From Paenilisteria rustica (GTDB lineage: Bacteria; Bacillota; Bacilli; Lactobacillales; Listeriaceae), in assembly GCF_013820765.1 (NCBI RefSeq), contig NZ_JABJVM010000010.1:1-64000 (forward strand): a DNA stretch of 64,000 bases. The letters are read 5' to 3'. The notes beneath the pieces were generated by a model that was given only the letters and a program-made list of their open reading frames with translations, made no database searches and had not been told where the DNA came from. The stretch's first letter is position 1; each line of letters opens with the position of its first letter. The position numbers and the translations under genes are program-made. Positions 8,473 through 17,571 of the stretch are shown one piece after another.

Positions 8473-8590
8473 CATGTGAATACAAGCATACTTGATGATT
8501 ATCTCTAACGAAAGAAGTTACAGGGGGTTTCGATTCCATAGTGAAGAGAAACGTTCACAAAAAAATAGAATTAAGAGGAGAGTTTCAAAA

Positions 8591-11563
8591 ATGACAAAAA
8601 GAAACGTATTAAAGAAAACAGGGGTTGCGCTACTAACAACAGCAGTAGTAAGTAGCCAATTAATCGCAACCGTACCATACAACGTGTTCGCGGCAGAAAA
8701 TGTTCAAGCAACACAACAGGTACAAGCTACTGGCTCAGTCAACATGATAAAGAACTCAGATTTTAGTGGGTCAACCAATTGGACAAGCTGGAAATCACCC
8801 AACAGTAAAGAAGCATCGGCACAAGATGCAAGTGGCGTTACGTTTAATGGAAACGGAACAGTGGATATAGCTTCGTTTAGCAGTGTTCAACAAACGGTGA
8901 CAACTATTCCAGGTCACAAGTATAAAGCAGTCTATTCTTTGGGATCAGCACAAGGCCCTGGTACCCAAGTGAATTACTATGCAGCTATCCGTGATGGTGG
9001 TATTTATGATCCTCATACTGGAACTAAATGGGGACAGAGCAATGAGCTTGATCGTCAAGCAGGAGCTGTGTCAGGGCAGATTTATCAGCTTCCTTTCGTA
9101 GCGCAATCTACACAGACTACTATGAGCTTTACCAATTCAGAACTGGAACAAGGTGGTCCTGGTACTGTAAATCAGGTACGTGTAAGAGACCTTGTGGTAC
9201 TAGATGTGACAGACCCTAGTGTTGTCAAAAAACCAACGGTAGACCCTGTAACATCGGCAGATACAGTGATTACAGGAACTGCAACGCCAGGTGTTTTTGT
9301 ATATGCTATAAATCAAAATTCTACTGGCGATCTGATTCCTGCATTCACCAAGCAACAGACTGTAAAAGTAGATGCAACAGGGCATTATGAAATTAAATTA
9401 CCAAGTACTCTGGTAGTGGGCACGCAATTTGCTGTAGTAGATGGAGTGAACTATGTTGGTTCAGGTCCAACTGAGGCTGATTACGATGACGATGGTGTTA
9501 GTTCTTCTCTAGATGATAATGAAATGAGTGCTGTGCAAACAGTAATGACTAACGAAAAACCAGTCATCAGTGGAGCAGCCAACAAATCCATCCAAGCAGG
9601 TACAGCGTTTGACGTGAAAGCAGGCGTAACAGCAACCGATAAAGAAGATGGTAACCTAACAAGCGCCATCAAAGTAACAGGTACAGTGAACAACAATGTA
9701 GCAGGCACATATCCAATCACTTATTCTGTAACAGATAGTGCTGGCAACGTCACAACAAAATCAATCACGATTACCGTAACAAGCAATGAAAAACCAGTCA
9801 TCAGTGGTGCAGCCAACAAATCGATTAAAGCTGGAACAGCATTCGATGCAAAAGCAGGCGTAACAGCAACCGATAAAGAAGACGGAAGCCTAACAAGCGC
9901 AATCACAGTAAGTGGCACAGTAAACAGCAACGTACCAGGCAGCTACCCAATCACTTACACAGTAAAAGATAGCGATGGCAATACAACAACAAAATCCATC
10001 ACAATCACCGTAACAAGCAATGACAAACCAGTGATCAGCGGTGCAGCAAACAAAACAATCGATCAAGGCACAGCATTCAACGCGAAAACTGGCGTAACAG
10101 CAACGGATACAGAAGATGGTAACTTGACAAGTGCGATCACAGTAAGTGGTTCCGTTAATTCTAACGTACCAGGCACGTACCCATTGACTTACTCTGTTAA
10201 AGATAGCGATGGCAACACAACAACAAAATCCATCACGATCACAGTGAAAGCAGCCGCAACACAAGGTACAGTAACAACAAACGATTTCACTATCAACAAA
10301 GATAGCTATATCACAGGAACATACACAGGTGATGTTAGCAAAATGAGCGTTATCGTGAATGGTAAAAAACTAACAACAGTTAATACATCCGGTTCACCAT
10401 TCAAATACTATGCAGGTAGAAACGTTACAGGCGTGAACGATGTCGTAGAAGTAGTTGTTTACGATGCAACTGGTAAAGAACTAGACCGTTCGACTGTCAC
10501 TGTGAAAAAAGAAATCAACACACAAGGTACAATTACAGCAAACCCATTTGTCATCGGTAAAGATGGTTATGTCAAAGGTAACTTGACTGGCGACGTAGCG
10601 AAAATCAGCATGATCGTGAACGGTAAAGAATTCAGCCGTATCGACAAAGCAGCTGGTGCGTACCAATACTATGCTGGTGGTAAAATTCTAACAGCAAACG
10701 ACGATGTAACCATGGTCGCTTATGATGCTCAAGGAAAAGAATTATCTCGTGCGAACGTAGCCGTATCGAAAGATGATGCACCAGAAGTAGGAACGATTAC
10801 AACGAACACTTTCACAATCGGTAAAGATGGTTATGTGACAGGAACATTCACTGGTAAAGCAGCACGTGTCGGCCTTATGATTAATGGAACTGCGCTATCA
10901 CGTATTGATGTCGCTTCTAGCCCATTCAAATACTATGTAGGTAGCAAAATTGCATCTACCAACGATGCGGTAACAGCCATTATCTATGACGCAAAAGGAC
11001 GCGAAATGGCACGTTCAAACGTGAAAGTAGAGAAAGCAGCACCAGTAACATCAGGAACAATCGCAGCGAATGCCTTCCAAGTAGGTGGCACCGATTCTTA
11101 CATCCACGGAACAACAACAGGTGACGTTGTCAAAGTGAAAATGATGGTGAACGGAACAACAATTTCTCAACGCGCAGTCAATGCCGACGGTTCATACGAT
11201 TACTATGCACGTCCAAGTATCACATCTGTGAACGACGATGTATACATGGTTGGATTTGACGCAACAGGCAAAGAACTAAGCCGCGTGAAAGTAGCATTAA
11301 CAGCAGCAAAAGGAACAGTAGCAGCATCTCCATTCACAGTAGGTGGAGCAGACAAATACCTTCACGGAACAGCAACAGGAGACGTTGTGAAAGTACAAGT
11401 ATTCATCAATGGCACACTAGATTCTCTAGCAGTTGTCAAAGCTGACGGTACTTTCCAATACTACTTGAACAACAAAGTAACATCTACGAACGACAAATTA
11501 GAAATCGTTGGTCTTTCAAACAACGGTCAAGAACTAGATCGTCAAGCCGTAACATTAAACTAA
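8591..11563 (+). CDS. giant secreted Ig-repeat protein A
   Basis: 990 residues from the ATG at 8591, chosen because AAGAGGAG lies upstream and because the paralogue begins with the same MTKRNVLKKTG sequence. A Sec signal peptide covers residues 1 to ~36. Residues ~45-200 resemble a carbohydrate-binding jelly-roll module (NSDFSGSTNWTSW). Three ~78-residue DUF5011/HYR-like Ig repeats (each starting N-[ED/D]-KPVISGAANK) run from ~320 to 553, and five ~85-residue Ig-like modules (such as GTVTTNDFTINKDSYITG) from ~557 to the end. No LPXTG, GW or LysM motif is seen, so it is secreted or held non-covalently. It forms a tandem pair with the next gene and is probably driven by the duplicated PrfA-like promoters. 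Confidence 0.88.
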   Translation: MTKRNVLKKTGVALLTTAVVSSQLIATVPYNVFAAENVQATQQVQATGSVNMIKNSDFSGSTNWTSWKSPNSKEASAQDASGVTFNGNGTVDIASFSSVQQTVTTIPGHKYKAVYSLGSAQGPGTQVNYYAAIRDGGIYDPHTGTKWGQSNELDRQAGAVSGQIYQLPFVAQSTQTTMSFTNSELEQGGPGTVNQVRVRDLVVLDVTDPSVVKKPTVDPVTSADTVITGTATPGVFVYAINQNSTGDLIPAFTKQQTVKVDATGHYEIKLPSTLVVGTQFAVVDGVNYVGSGPTEADYDDDGVSSSLDDNEMSAVQTVMTNEKPVISGAANKSIQAGTAFDVKAGVTATDKEDGNLTSAIKVTGTVNNNVAGTYPITYSVTDSAGNVTTKSITITVTSNEKPVISGAANKSIKAGTAFDAKAGVTATDKEDGSLTSAITVSGTVNSNVPGSYPITYTVKDSDGNTTTKSITITVTSNDKPVISGAANKTIDQGTAFNAKTGVTATDTEDGNLTSAITVSGSVNSNVPGTYPLTYSVKDSDGNTTTKSITITVKAAATQGTVTTNDFTINKDSYITGTYTGDVSKMSVIVNGKKLTTVNTSGSPFKYYAGRNVTGVNDVVEVVVYDATGKELDRSTVTVKKEINTQGTITANPFVIGKDGYVKGNLTGDVAKISMIVNGKEFSRIDKAAGAYQYYAGGKILTANDDVTMVAYDAQGKELSRANVAVSKDDAPEVGTITTNTFTIGKDGYVTGTFTGKAARVGLMINGTALSRIDVASSPFKYYVGSKIASTNDAVTAIIYDAKGREMARSNVKVEKAAPVTSGTIAANAFQVGGTDSYIHGTTTGDVVKVKMMVNGTTISQRAVNADGSYDYYARPSITSVNDDVYMVGFDATGKELSRVKVALTAAKGTVAASPFTVGGADKYLHGTATGDVVKVQVFINGTLDSLAVVKADGTFQYYLNNKVTSTNDKLEIVGLSNNGQELDRQAVTLN

Positions 11564-11585
11564 AAATTAGATAAAGCAGTATGGG

Positions 11586-11620
11586 TATATTAGAGGGTTC
11601 CCATAGAGCCCTCTAATATA
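11586..11620 (+). terminator. intercistronic hairpin between the Ig-repeat genes
   Basis: A perfect 12-bp stem (TATATTAGAGGG with CCCTCTAATATA) enclosed by an outer AGCAGT/ACTGCT pairing. No T-run follows, so it is more likely an attenuator or mRNA-stabilising or processing hairpin than a full terminator. Confidence 0.55.
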
Positions 11621-11650
11621 TAGAACTGCTAAAAAAGAGGAGAAAATAAT

Positions 11651-14590
11651 ATGACAAAAAGAAACGTATTGAAAAAAACAGGGGTTGCGCTACTAACAAC
11701 AGCAGTAGTAAGTAGCCAATTAATCGCGACCGTACCATACAACGTGTTCGCGGCAGAAAATGTTCAAGCAACACAACAAGTACAAGCAATATCACAAAAT
11801 ATTGTTCAAAATCCAGAATTCAACACGTCTGCGAATTGGACAGGATGGAATCATTTAGCTGGATATAATCCAGGTCAATCATTTAATGGTTTCACATTCA
11901 ACGCGAATGGTTCGGTAAATATCTCGCCAACAACAACTGGTTCTGGCGGTCGTCAAAAGAAATATTACCTACAACAAGCAATGACTACAGTATCAGGAGT
12001 AACCTATGAGATTAAGGCTGTAACTAATAATGTAGCTATTACAACGACAGATGGCGATGTACATTCCCCAACGGCTTCTGTGACGAATGTGCCAGTAACT
12101 AATGGGAGATTTACAGCTCAATCATCTCAGACAACGATTAATATGACAACTGCACCATACGGTACAGGTATTACATCAGCGAGCGTGTCTGGTCTCTCAA
12201 TCACACCAATCGCATATGACAAACCAACTTTAGATGCTAACTATACTACAGATAACGTCCTCACTGGGACAGCAACACCAGGAACAAAAGTATTTGCATG
12301 GCCGATAAATGCTGCCGCGCAAGGCTATATGACTGACTCAGAGCAAATGCTCGCTATAACGATGGCACAAAATCCGGATAAATACCTTGTCACAGTAGAT
12401 CCGTCAGGTCATTATTCTATCCCACTGCCATCACCACTTGCAGCTGGAACCGAATTTTATGTAGCTTATGGTTCTGTTACTGACGGTACATCTACATTGA
12501 TTGATACTATTCCTGAGACAGAAGATAAATATGACTGGAATTTAATGAGTAACTACGTGACAACTGTTGCGAAAAGCAATGAAAAACCAGTCATCGCTGG
12601 AGCAGCAAACAAATCCATCCAAGCTGGAACAGCGTTTGACGTAAAAGCAGGCGTAACAGCAACGGATACAGAAGACGGTAACCTAACAAGCGCGATTACA
12701 GTAAGTGGCACAGTAAACAGCAACGTAGCTGGCACCTACCCAATCACGTATTCAGTTACAGATAGCGACGGCAACGTCACAACAAAATCCATCACAATTA
12801 CTGTAACAAGCAATGAAAAACCAGTCATCAGTGGAGCAGCCAACAAATCGATCAAAGCTGGAACAGCGTTTGATGCAAAAGCAGGCGTAACAGCAACCGA
12901 TAAAGAAGACGGAAGCCTAACAAGCGCAATCACAGTAAGTGGCACAGTAAACAGCAACGTACCAGGCAGCTACCCAATCACTTACACAGTTAAAGATAGC
13001 GATGGTAATACAACAACAAAATCCATCACAATCACAGTAACAAGCAATGAAAAACCAGTGATCAGCGGTGCAGCAAACAAAACAATCGATCAAGGCACAG
13101 CATTCAACGCGAAAACTGGCGTAACAGCAACGGATACAGAAGATGGTAACTTGACAAGCGCGATCACAGTAAGTGGTTCCGTTGATTCTAACGTACCAGG
13201 CACGTACCCATTGACTTACTCTGTTAAAGATAGCGATGGCAACACAACAACAAAATCCATCACGATCACAGTGAAAGCAGCCGCAACACAAGGTACAGTA
13301 ACAACCAACGATTTCACTATCAACAAAGATAGCTATATCACAGGAACATACACAGGTGACGTAAGCAAAATGAGCGTTATCGTGAATGGTAAAAAACTAA
13401 CAACAGTTAATACATCCGGTTCACCATTCAAATACTATGCAGGTAGAAACGTTACAGGCGTGAACGATGTCGTAGAAGTGGTTGTTTACGATGCAACAGG
13501 TAAAGAACTAGACCGTTCGACTGTTACTGTGAAAAAAGAAATCAACACACAAGGTACAATTACAGCAGGCGCGTTTGTCATCGGTAAAGATGGTTATGTC
13601 AAAGGTAACTTGACTGGCGACATAGCGAAAATCAGCATGATCGTGAACGGTAAAGAATTCAGCCGTGTCGACAAAGCAGCTGGTGCGTACCAATACTATG
13701 CTGGCGGTAAAATTCTAACAGAAAACGACGATGTAACGATGGTTGCTTACGATGCACAAGGAAAAGAATTATCTCGTGCGAACGTAGCCGTATCGAAAAA
13801 TGATGCACCAGAAGTAGGAACAATTACAGCTAACACCTTCACAATCGGTAAAGATGGTTATGTAACAGGAACATTCACTGGTAAAGCAGCACGTCTAGGC
13901 CTTATCATCAATGGAACTGCGCTATCACGTATTGATGTCGCTTCTAGCCCATTCAAATACTATGTAGGTAGCAAAATCGCCTCTACCAACGATGCGGTAA
14001 CAGCCGTTATCTATGACGCAAAAGGACGCGAAATGGATCGCGTAAACGTGAACGTAGAGAAAGCAGCACCAGTAACATCAGGAACAATCGCAGCAGGATC
14101 TTTCCAAGTAGGTGGCACAGATTCTTACATCCACGGAACATCTACAGGTGACGTTGTCAAAGTAAGAATGATGGTTAATGGAGAAACGATTTCCCAACGC
14201 GCAGTCAATGCCGACGGTTCATACGATTACTATGCACGTCCAAGTATCACATCTGTGAACGACGATGTATACATGGTTGGATTTGACGCAACAGGAAAAG
14301 AACTAAGCCGCGTGAAAGTAGCATTAACAGCAGCAAAAGGAACAGTAGCAGCATCTCCATACACTGTAGGTGGAGCAGACAAATACCTTCACGGAACAGC
14401 AACAGGAGACGTTGTGAAAGTACAAGTATTCATCAATGGCACACTAGATTCTCTAGCAGTTGTTAAAGCTGACGGTACTTTCCAATACTACTTGAACAAC
14501 AAAGTAACATCTACGAATGACAAACTAGAAATCGTTGGTCTTTCAAACAACGGTCAAGAACTAGATCGTCAAGCCGTAACATTAAACTAA
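11651..14590 (+). CDS. giant secreted Ig-repeat protein B
   Basis: 979 residues and a tandem paralogue of protein A. The signal peptide is identical at protein level and almost identical in DNA. Residues ~45-305 form a distinct N-terminal binding-type region (NPEFNTSANWTGW, then TLDANYTTDNVLTGTATPG). Three DUF5011/HYR-like repeats begin near residue 309, and five Ig-like modules follow to the C-terminus. From the first Ig repeat onwards the DNA is nearly the same as in protein A, whereas the N-terminal regions differ strongly. This implies that the two keep a common stalk and present different binding heads. No wall-anchor motif is visible. Ribosome-binding site AGAGGAG. Confidence 0.88.
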   Translation: MTKRNVLKKTGVALLTTAVVSSQLIATVPYNVFAAENVQATQQVQAISQNIVQNPEFNTSANWTGWNHLAGYNPGQSFNGFTFNANGSVNISPTTTGSGGRQKKYYLQQAMTTVSGVTYEIKAVTNNVAITTTDGDVHSPTASVTNVPVTNGRFTAQSSQTTINMTTAPYGTGITSASVSGLSITPIAYDKPTLDANYTTDNVLTGTATPGTKVFAWPINAAAQGYMTDSEQMLAITMAQNPDKYLVTVDPSGHYSIPLPSPLAAGTEFYVAYGSVTDGTSTLIDTIPETEDKYDWNLMSNYVTTVAKSNEKPVIAGAANKSIQAGTAFDVKAGVTATDTEDGNLTSAITVSGTVNSNVAGTYPITYSVTDSDGNVTTKSITITVTSNEKPVISGAANKSIKAGTAFDAKAGVTATDKEDGSLTSAITVSGTVNSNVPGSYPITYTVKDSDGNTTTKSITITVTSNEKPVISGAANKTIDQGTAFNAKTGVTATDTEDGNLTSAITVSGSVDSNVPGTYPLTYSVKDSDGNTTTKSITITVKAAATQGTVTTNDFTINKDSYITGTYTGDVSKMSVIVNGKKLTTVNTSGSPFKYYAGRNVTGVNDVVEVVVYDATGKELDRSTVTVKKEINTQGTITAGAFVIGKDGYVKGNLTGDIAKISMIVNGKEFSRVDKAAGAYQYYAGGKILTENDDVTMVAYDAQGKELSRANVAVSKNDAPEVGTITANTFTIGKDGYVTGTFTGKAARLGLIINGTALSRIDVASSPFKYYVGSKIASTNDAVTAVIYDAKGREMDRVNVNVEKAAPVTSGTIAAGSFQVGGTDSYIHGTSTGDVVKVRMMVNGETISQRAVNADGSYDYYARPSITSVNDDVYMVGFDATGKELSRVKVALTAAKGTVAASPYTVGGADKYLHGTATGDVVKVQVFINGTLDSLAVVKADGTFQYYLNNKVTSTNDKLEIVGLSNNGQELDRQAVTLN

Positions 14591-14611
14591 GAAACATAAC
14601 ATGTATAAATT

Positions 14612-14648
14612 ATATAAGGGGGAGAGCTATACGCTTTCCCCCTTATAT
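14612..14648 (+). terminator. hairpin after the Ig-repeat gene pair
   Basis: Twelve-bp stem ATATAAGGGGGA with TCCCCCTTATAT, lying 22 bases after the stop codon. The following T-rich stretch is weak, so read-through into the GDSL gene is possible. Confidence 0.6.
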
Positions 14649-14712
14649 TGATTAGAGACAAAATGCGCAAACCTTATTTTGCCAAGATATTAAAAATTGC
14701 AGGAGGAACGAA

Positions 14713-15372
14713 ATGGAAAAAATGACATCAGTAAATACAATGAAAATAAATGAATCTGAGATGGTAGATTGGACAATGGTGACCTGGAACGTTTTAGGAG
14801 ACAGCCTAACAGATACAAGTAATCCACACTCGGAAAAAAAATATTATGACTACATCCAAGAAAATCTACACATCAAAAAAATCAATGACTATGGCATCAG
14901 TGGTTCTACAATTGGAACTAATTCTGAACCAATGAGTGAACGCTATGTAACCATGGCAGATGATGCGGATTTGATTACCGTTTTCGGAGGACTTAATGAC
15001 TATGGAAGGAATCACCCACTTGGAGATTTGGGCGATACTGAAAATGATACTTATTACGGTGCACTAGATGTTCTTTTAAAAGGACTAGTTGAAAAATATC
15101 CCGATAAAAAAATTGGCTTCATATCGATGTATGCTCGAACTGCCACGCCACCAACGAATAGTCTAGGAGTTCCCGATTATGCATATGTTAATGCCGGATT
15201 AGAAGTTTGTGAACACTATGGTATCAAGCATTTAAATTTATATGAAATAGCTTCATTGAACCTGTCTTCAACAGAAGGAAGTGCGTATAAATCTGATAGA
15301 AGCCATTTAAATGATCAAGGCCAAGAACATCTTGCAAAGATAATAGAGCGTTTTATTAAAAGTTTATACTAA
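14713..15372 (+). CDS. SGNH/GDSL-family hydrolase
   Basis: 219 residues. All four family blocks can be seen: LGDSLTD with the nucleophilic Ser (~residue 30), YGISGST with the Gly block, GGLNDYG with the Asn block (~residue 95) and SDRSHLNDQG with the catalytic Asp/His (~residue 195). Family members are esterases, lipases or carbohydrate/peptidoglycan deacetylases. There is no signal peptide, so the protein is predicted cytoplasmic even though its neighbours are secreted proteins. Ribosome-binding site AGGAGG. Substrate unknown. Confidence 0.85.
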   Translation: MEKMTSVNTMKINESEMVDWTMVTWNVLGDSLTDTSNPHSEKKYYDYIQENLHIKKINDYGISGSTIGTNSEPMSERYVTMADDADLITVFGGLNDYGRNHPLGDLGDTENDTYYGALDVLLKGLVEKYPDKKIGFISMYARTATPPTNSLGVPDYAYVNAGLEVCEHYGIKHLNLYEIASLNLSSTEGSAYKSDRSHLNDQGQEHLAKIIERFIKSLY

Positions 15373-15700
15373 CTTATGCAAACAGAATCTTCGGGTAAAA
15401 ACATTATTTTGAGAATACTAAAGAAAATCAGTTCATAATTTGACGGTGTTAAAAAGCCATGAATTCAGCTACTTTCTTCCAAGAGATTGCAGTATTTTAA
15501 TCAAAATATGCATTTATTGCGTACTTGAAGTATACACTCCGATAAGGCTGGAACAATAAATTAGAACAGGGGAACATCTAAAAACGTCGCCAAATTGCAA
15601 TACTTTAGAAAGCAAAGTGTGTTTTTTACACAATCGAGTACGAGGATGTTTGGTAGTATTAGTAGTGTAATAAGAAATAGAGAAAGGACGGGGGTAACTG
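15373..15700. other. intergenic region before the regulator pair
   Basis: About 330 bases with no gene. A 14-base motif ATTGCARTAYTTTA appears twice (around 15486 and 15595). The right end holds an operator-like palindrome and -10 box (separate entry). Confidence 0.5.
15618..15659 (+). promoter_or_regulatory. PrfA-like operator and -10 before the first Crp-like regulator
   Basis: The palindrome TGTGT-TTTTT-ACACA (15618-15632) is followed 21 bases later by TAGTAT (15654-15659). Measured from the dyad centre the -10 is 29 bases away, against 30 in the two copies before the Ig genes. The half-sites are the same as in copy 2 but the central spacer is two bases longer. Autoregulation by the adjacent Crp-like protein is the natural inference. 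Confidence 0.55.
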
Positions 15701-16282
15701 ATGAATGATTTTGAAGAAAAAATGGTAGAAGAACTATATCGAAATGAACCGACGACGAAATTGGTTAGAATCATTGACTATCTAGAGAAAGAAATACTAC
15801 CCACTCATCTACTCGCCAACAATATTATTTTTGTTAAACACGGGGTTTTGCATACCGAAGTGAAGGTGGACAATGAGTTTTGTATTTTTAACTTTATCCA
15901 GTCGGGCGAAGTTTTTTATCCGAATCATCTAGATGAAATCGAAGAACGACAAGTGGTTGTGGATTGCGATACGACACTGATTATCTTGAATTACGAGTTC
16001 TTTTTAAACTATGCGACGATGAAGCCGCCTTACATGAAGTGGTTGCTTGAGAAGACGAACCTGCATCTTCAAAAAGTGCTTTACGAGAGCACCAAGCAGA
16101 AAGATCAAGATGCGATCATGATGAATCTGGACTACATTCACGATATATTAGAGCAAGAAGGTCAGGATTCTGATATGGCACTGTTTGATTTATTCACAAA
16201 ACGTAAACTTGCTTCATATTGCGGTGTATCACGTTCTACCTTTTATACGAAGCTCAAAGATTTAGAAGAAGCAGTAGGCTAA
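15701..16282 (+). CDS. Crp/Fnr (PrfA-like) transcriptional regulator 1
   Basis: 193 residues. An N-terminal cyclic-nucleotide-binding-type beta-roll (~25-110) lacks the cAMP-binding signature, followed by a long dimerisation helix and a C-terminal helix-turn-helix (KLASYCGVSRSTFYTKLKDLEE, residues ~168-189, split here over two helices). The protein ends only a few residues after the recognition helix, so the usual wing is missing or very short. The nearest well-known relative type is PrfA of Listeria. It probably senses something other than cAMP. It is first in a cluster of four such regulators in 18 kb. Confidence 0.8.
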   Translation: MNDFEEKMVEELYRNEPTTKLVRIIDYLEKEILPTHLLANNIIFVKHGVLHTEVKVDNEFCIFNFIQSGEVFYPNHLDEIEERQVVVDCDTTLIILNYEFFLNYATMKPPYMKWLLEKTNLHLQKVLYESTKQKDQDAIMMNLDYIHDILEQEGQDSDMALFDLFTKRKLASYCGVSRSTFYTKLKDLEEAVG

Positions 16283-16379
16283 TAAAGACCTTTCGCGTAA
16301 TGTACAGGCTGTCAAAAAGAAGTCACAAATTAAAACGAAATGTGTTTAAAAGTAACGATGACATTCGTGTATGCCATGC

Positions 16380-16385
16380 TATAAT
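16380..16385 (+). promoter_or_regulatory. -10 box of regulator 2
   Basis: TATAAT with no clear -35. A degenerate dyad, GTT-N7-AAC, is centred at 16350, again 30 bases before the -10. The box places transcription start near 16392, which rules out the ATG at 16391 as the start codon. Confidence 0.5.
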
Positions 16386-16408
16386 TCTAAATGAAGGAGA
16401 TGAGACTG

Positions 16409-17050
16409 GTGGCACCGTTCATAGAGAGCGAGTTAATAGAGTGGTTGGAAAATGATTATGGAGAAACGAGAAAAACATTTCCAGCTAATACAATTTTCCC
16501 TTTTGTGGAAGAAAAAATTATTCTTGTGTTAGGCGGTATATTGCATTTAGAGAATGACTCAGGAAGTGAACAACGAATTCTAACATACTTAAAAGGCTTT
16601 TACCTGTTAGATTTAGATGCTTTGTTTGAAGGTACACCAAGAGAAATAACCTTGATAAGTGATACAGAAGTGGAAATTATCGAGATTGACAGAGATATTT
16701 TTTTAAGATATGCGCTGAAAAAACCTTCCTACATGGAACTGGTTTTGGTATCACATGCAAGAGTTTTATCTAAAATATATACTGAATCTTCAAAAATTTA
16801 CAAAAAAACATCGCTAAAAGTAAAAAATGCCTTACAAAATCTATACAATGACGATATTTTAATGATGTCTGACAAAGAGTCAGGTTGGTACGGTATTCCC
16901 GATTTTATGACAAAAAAAGGTCTCGCAAGCTATGCACAAGTATCACGTAAGACGCTTAGCATGGAGATACGAAAGCTAGAACAAAATAATGGCTTGAAAT
17001 TTATTAACAATCAAATGTTTATTAACCCACAGTTTCTATGGCAAACATAG
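16409..17050 (+). CDS. Crp/Fnr (PrfA-like) transcriptional regulator 2
   Basis: 213 residues from GTG 16409, chosen because AAGGAG lies 9 bases upstream and the -10 box at 16380 would put an ATG-16391 start at the transcript end. An N-terminal beta-roll is followed by FLRYALKKPSYMEL, a segment shared in form with the neighbouring regulators. A C-terminal helix-turn-helix (GLASYAQVSRKTLSMEIRK) and a short wing complete it. It is a paralogue of regulators 1 and 4. It is separated from regulator 1 by its own promoter and stands just before the DUF4352 lipoprotein. Confidence 0.78.
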   Translation: MAPFIESELIEWLENDYGETRKTFPANTIFPFVEEKIILVLGGILHLENDSGSEQRILTYLKGFYLLDLDALFEGTPREITLISDTEVEIIEIDRDIFLRYALKKPSYMELVLVSHARVLSKIYTESSKIYKKTSLKVKNALQNLYNDDILMMSDKESGWYGIPDFMTKKGLASYAQVSRKTLSMEIRKLEQNNGLKFINNQMFINPQFLWQT

Positions 17051-17085
17051 ATTCTAAATAATAATAAAGAAGGATGTGCAAGATT

Positions 17086-17553
17086 TTGAATAAAGTATTA
17101 AAAAAAGTTGCAACAGGATGTATCATCGGAGCAAGCGCGCTAACGTTATTGGTAGGATGCTCCAACACTAGTGATGACAGTAGCAAGGTGGCAAAAGCAG
17201 ATGCACCAATTACTTACGAAAAACAAGATGCCAACAACCTAATTATGAATGTCAAAAAAGTAGAGACTGTCAAAACACAAAAAACGAAAGATAAAGTGAT
17301 TGTAACGATGACTATTAAAAATAACAGTCCAATGACGCAAGATATCGGTTCCATTGATTTTGTTCTGAAGACGGCAGACAAAACGTACACTGTTGATCCA
17401 GATTCCATTGCATTCGGTCAACCGATTAAAGCAGGCGCGTCGCTCGATGGTGATGTTACTTTTGTAGTACCAGATTCTGTTGAAAAAGGGACTGTACAAT
17501 ATAAACCAGCCAAAGAGAGTCTAGCGGAGTGGAAAATCGACATCGAAGAATAA
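17086..17553 (+). CDS. DUF4352 lipoprotein
   Basis: 155 residues from TTG 17086, preferred over ATG 17074 because that ATG overlaps the ribosome-binding site AGAAGGATG. A lipoprotein signal ends in LLVGC (Cys about residue 25), so the protein is anchored outside the membrane. A single Ig-like DUF4352 domain follows (~45-150; VTMTIKNN, DIGSIDF, PDSIAFGQPIKAG). It has a cytoplasmic-type paralogue next door and a third family member at the far end of the glycan cluster. Confidence 0.78.
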   Translation: MNKVLKKVATGCIIGASALTLLVGCSNTSDDSSKVAKADAPITYEKQDANNLIMNVKKVETVKTQKTKDKVIVTMTIKNNSPMTQDIGSIDFVLKTADKTYTVDPDSIAFGQPIKAGASLDGDVTFVVPDSVEKGTVQYKPAKESLAEWKIDIEE

Positions 17554-17571
17554 TAGAAGGGAAGTGCTGAT

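Larger units (their letters stand above)
7690..8590. promoter_or_regulatory. 900-bp divergent regulatory region
   Basis: Non-coding region between the minus-strand adhesin and the plus-strand Ig-repeat gene. It holds a ~100-bp imperfect direct repeat with two activator-type promoters (described separately), then a long leader of almost 400 bases. The leader contains a TATAAT at 8260-8265, a three-codon mini-ORF behind a ribosome-binding site (8385-8406) and a near-start inverted repeat (8457-8472). An in-frame extension of the Ig gene to 8492 exists but is rejected as a start. Confidence 0.6.

Noticed and set aside
8492-8590. 33-codon N-terminal extension of Ig protein A
   Set aside because: The downstream ATG 8591 has the ribosome-binding site and begins a signal peptide identical to that of the paralogue.
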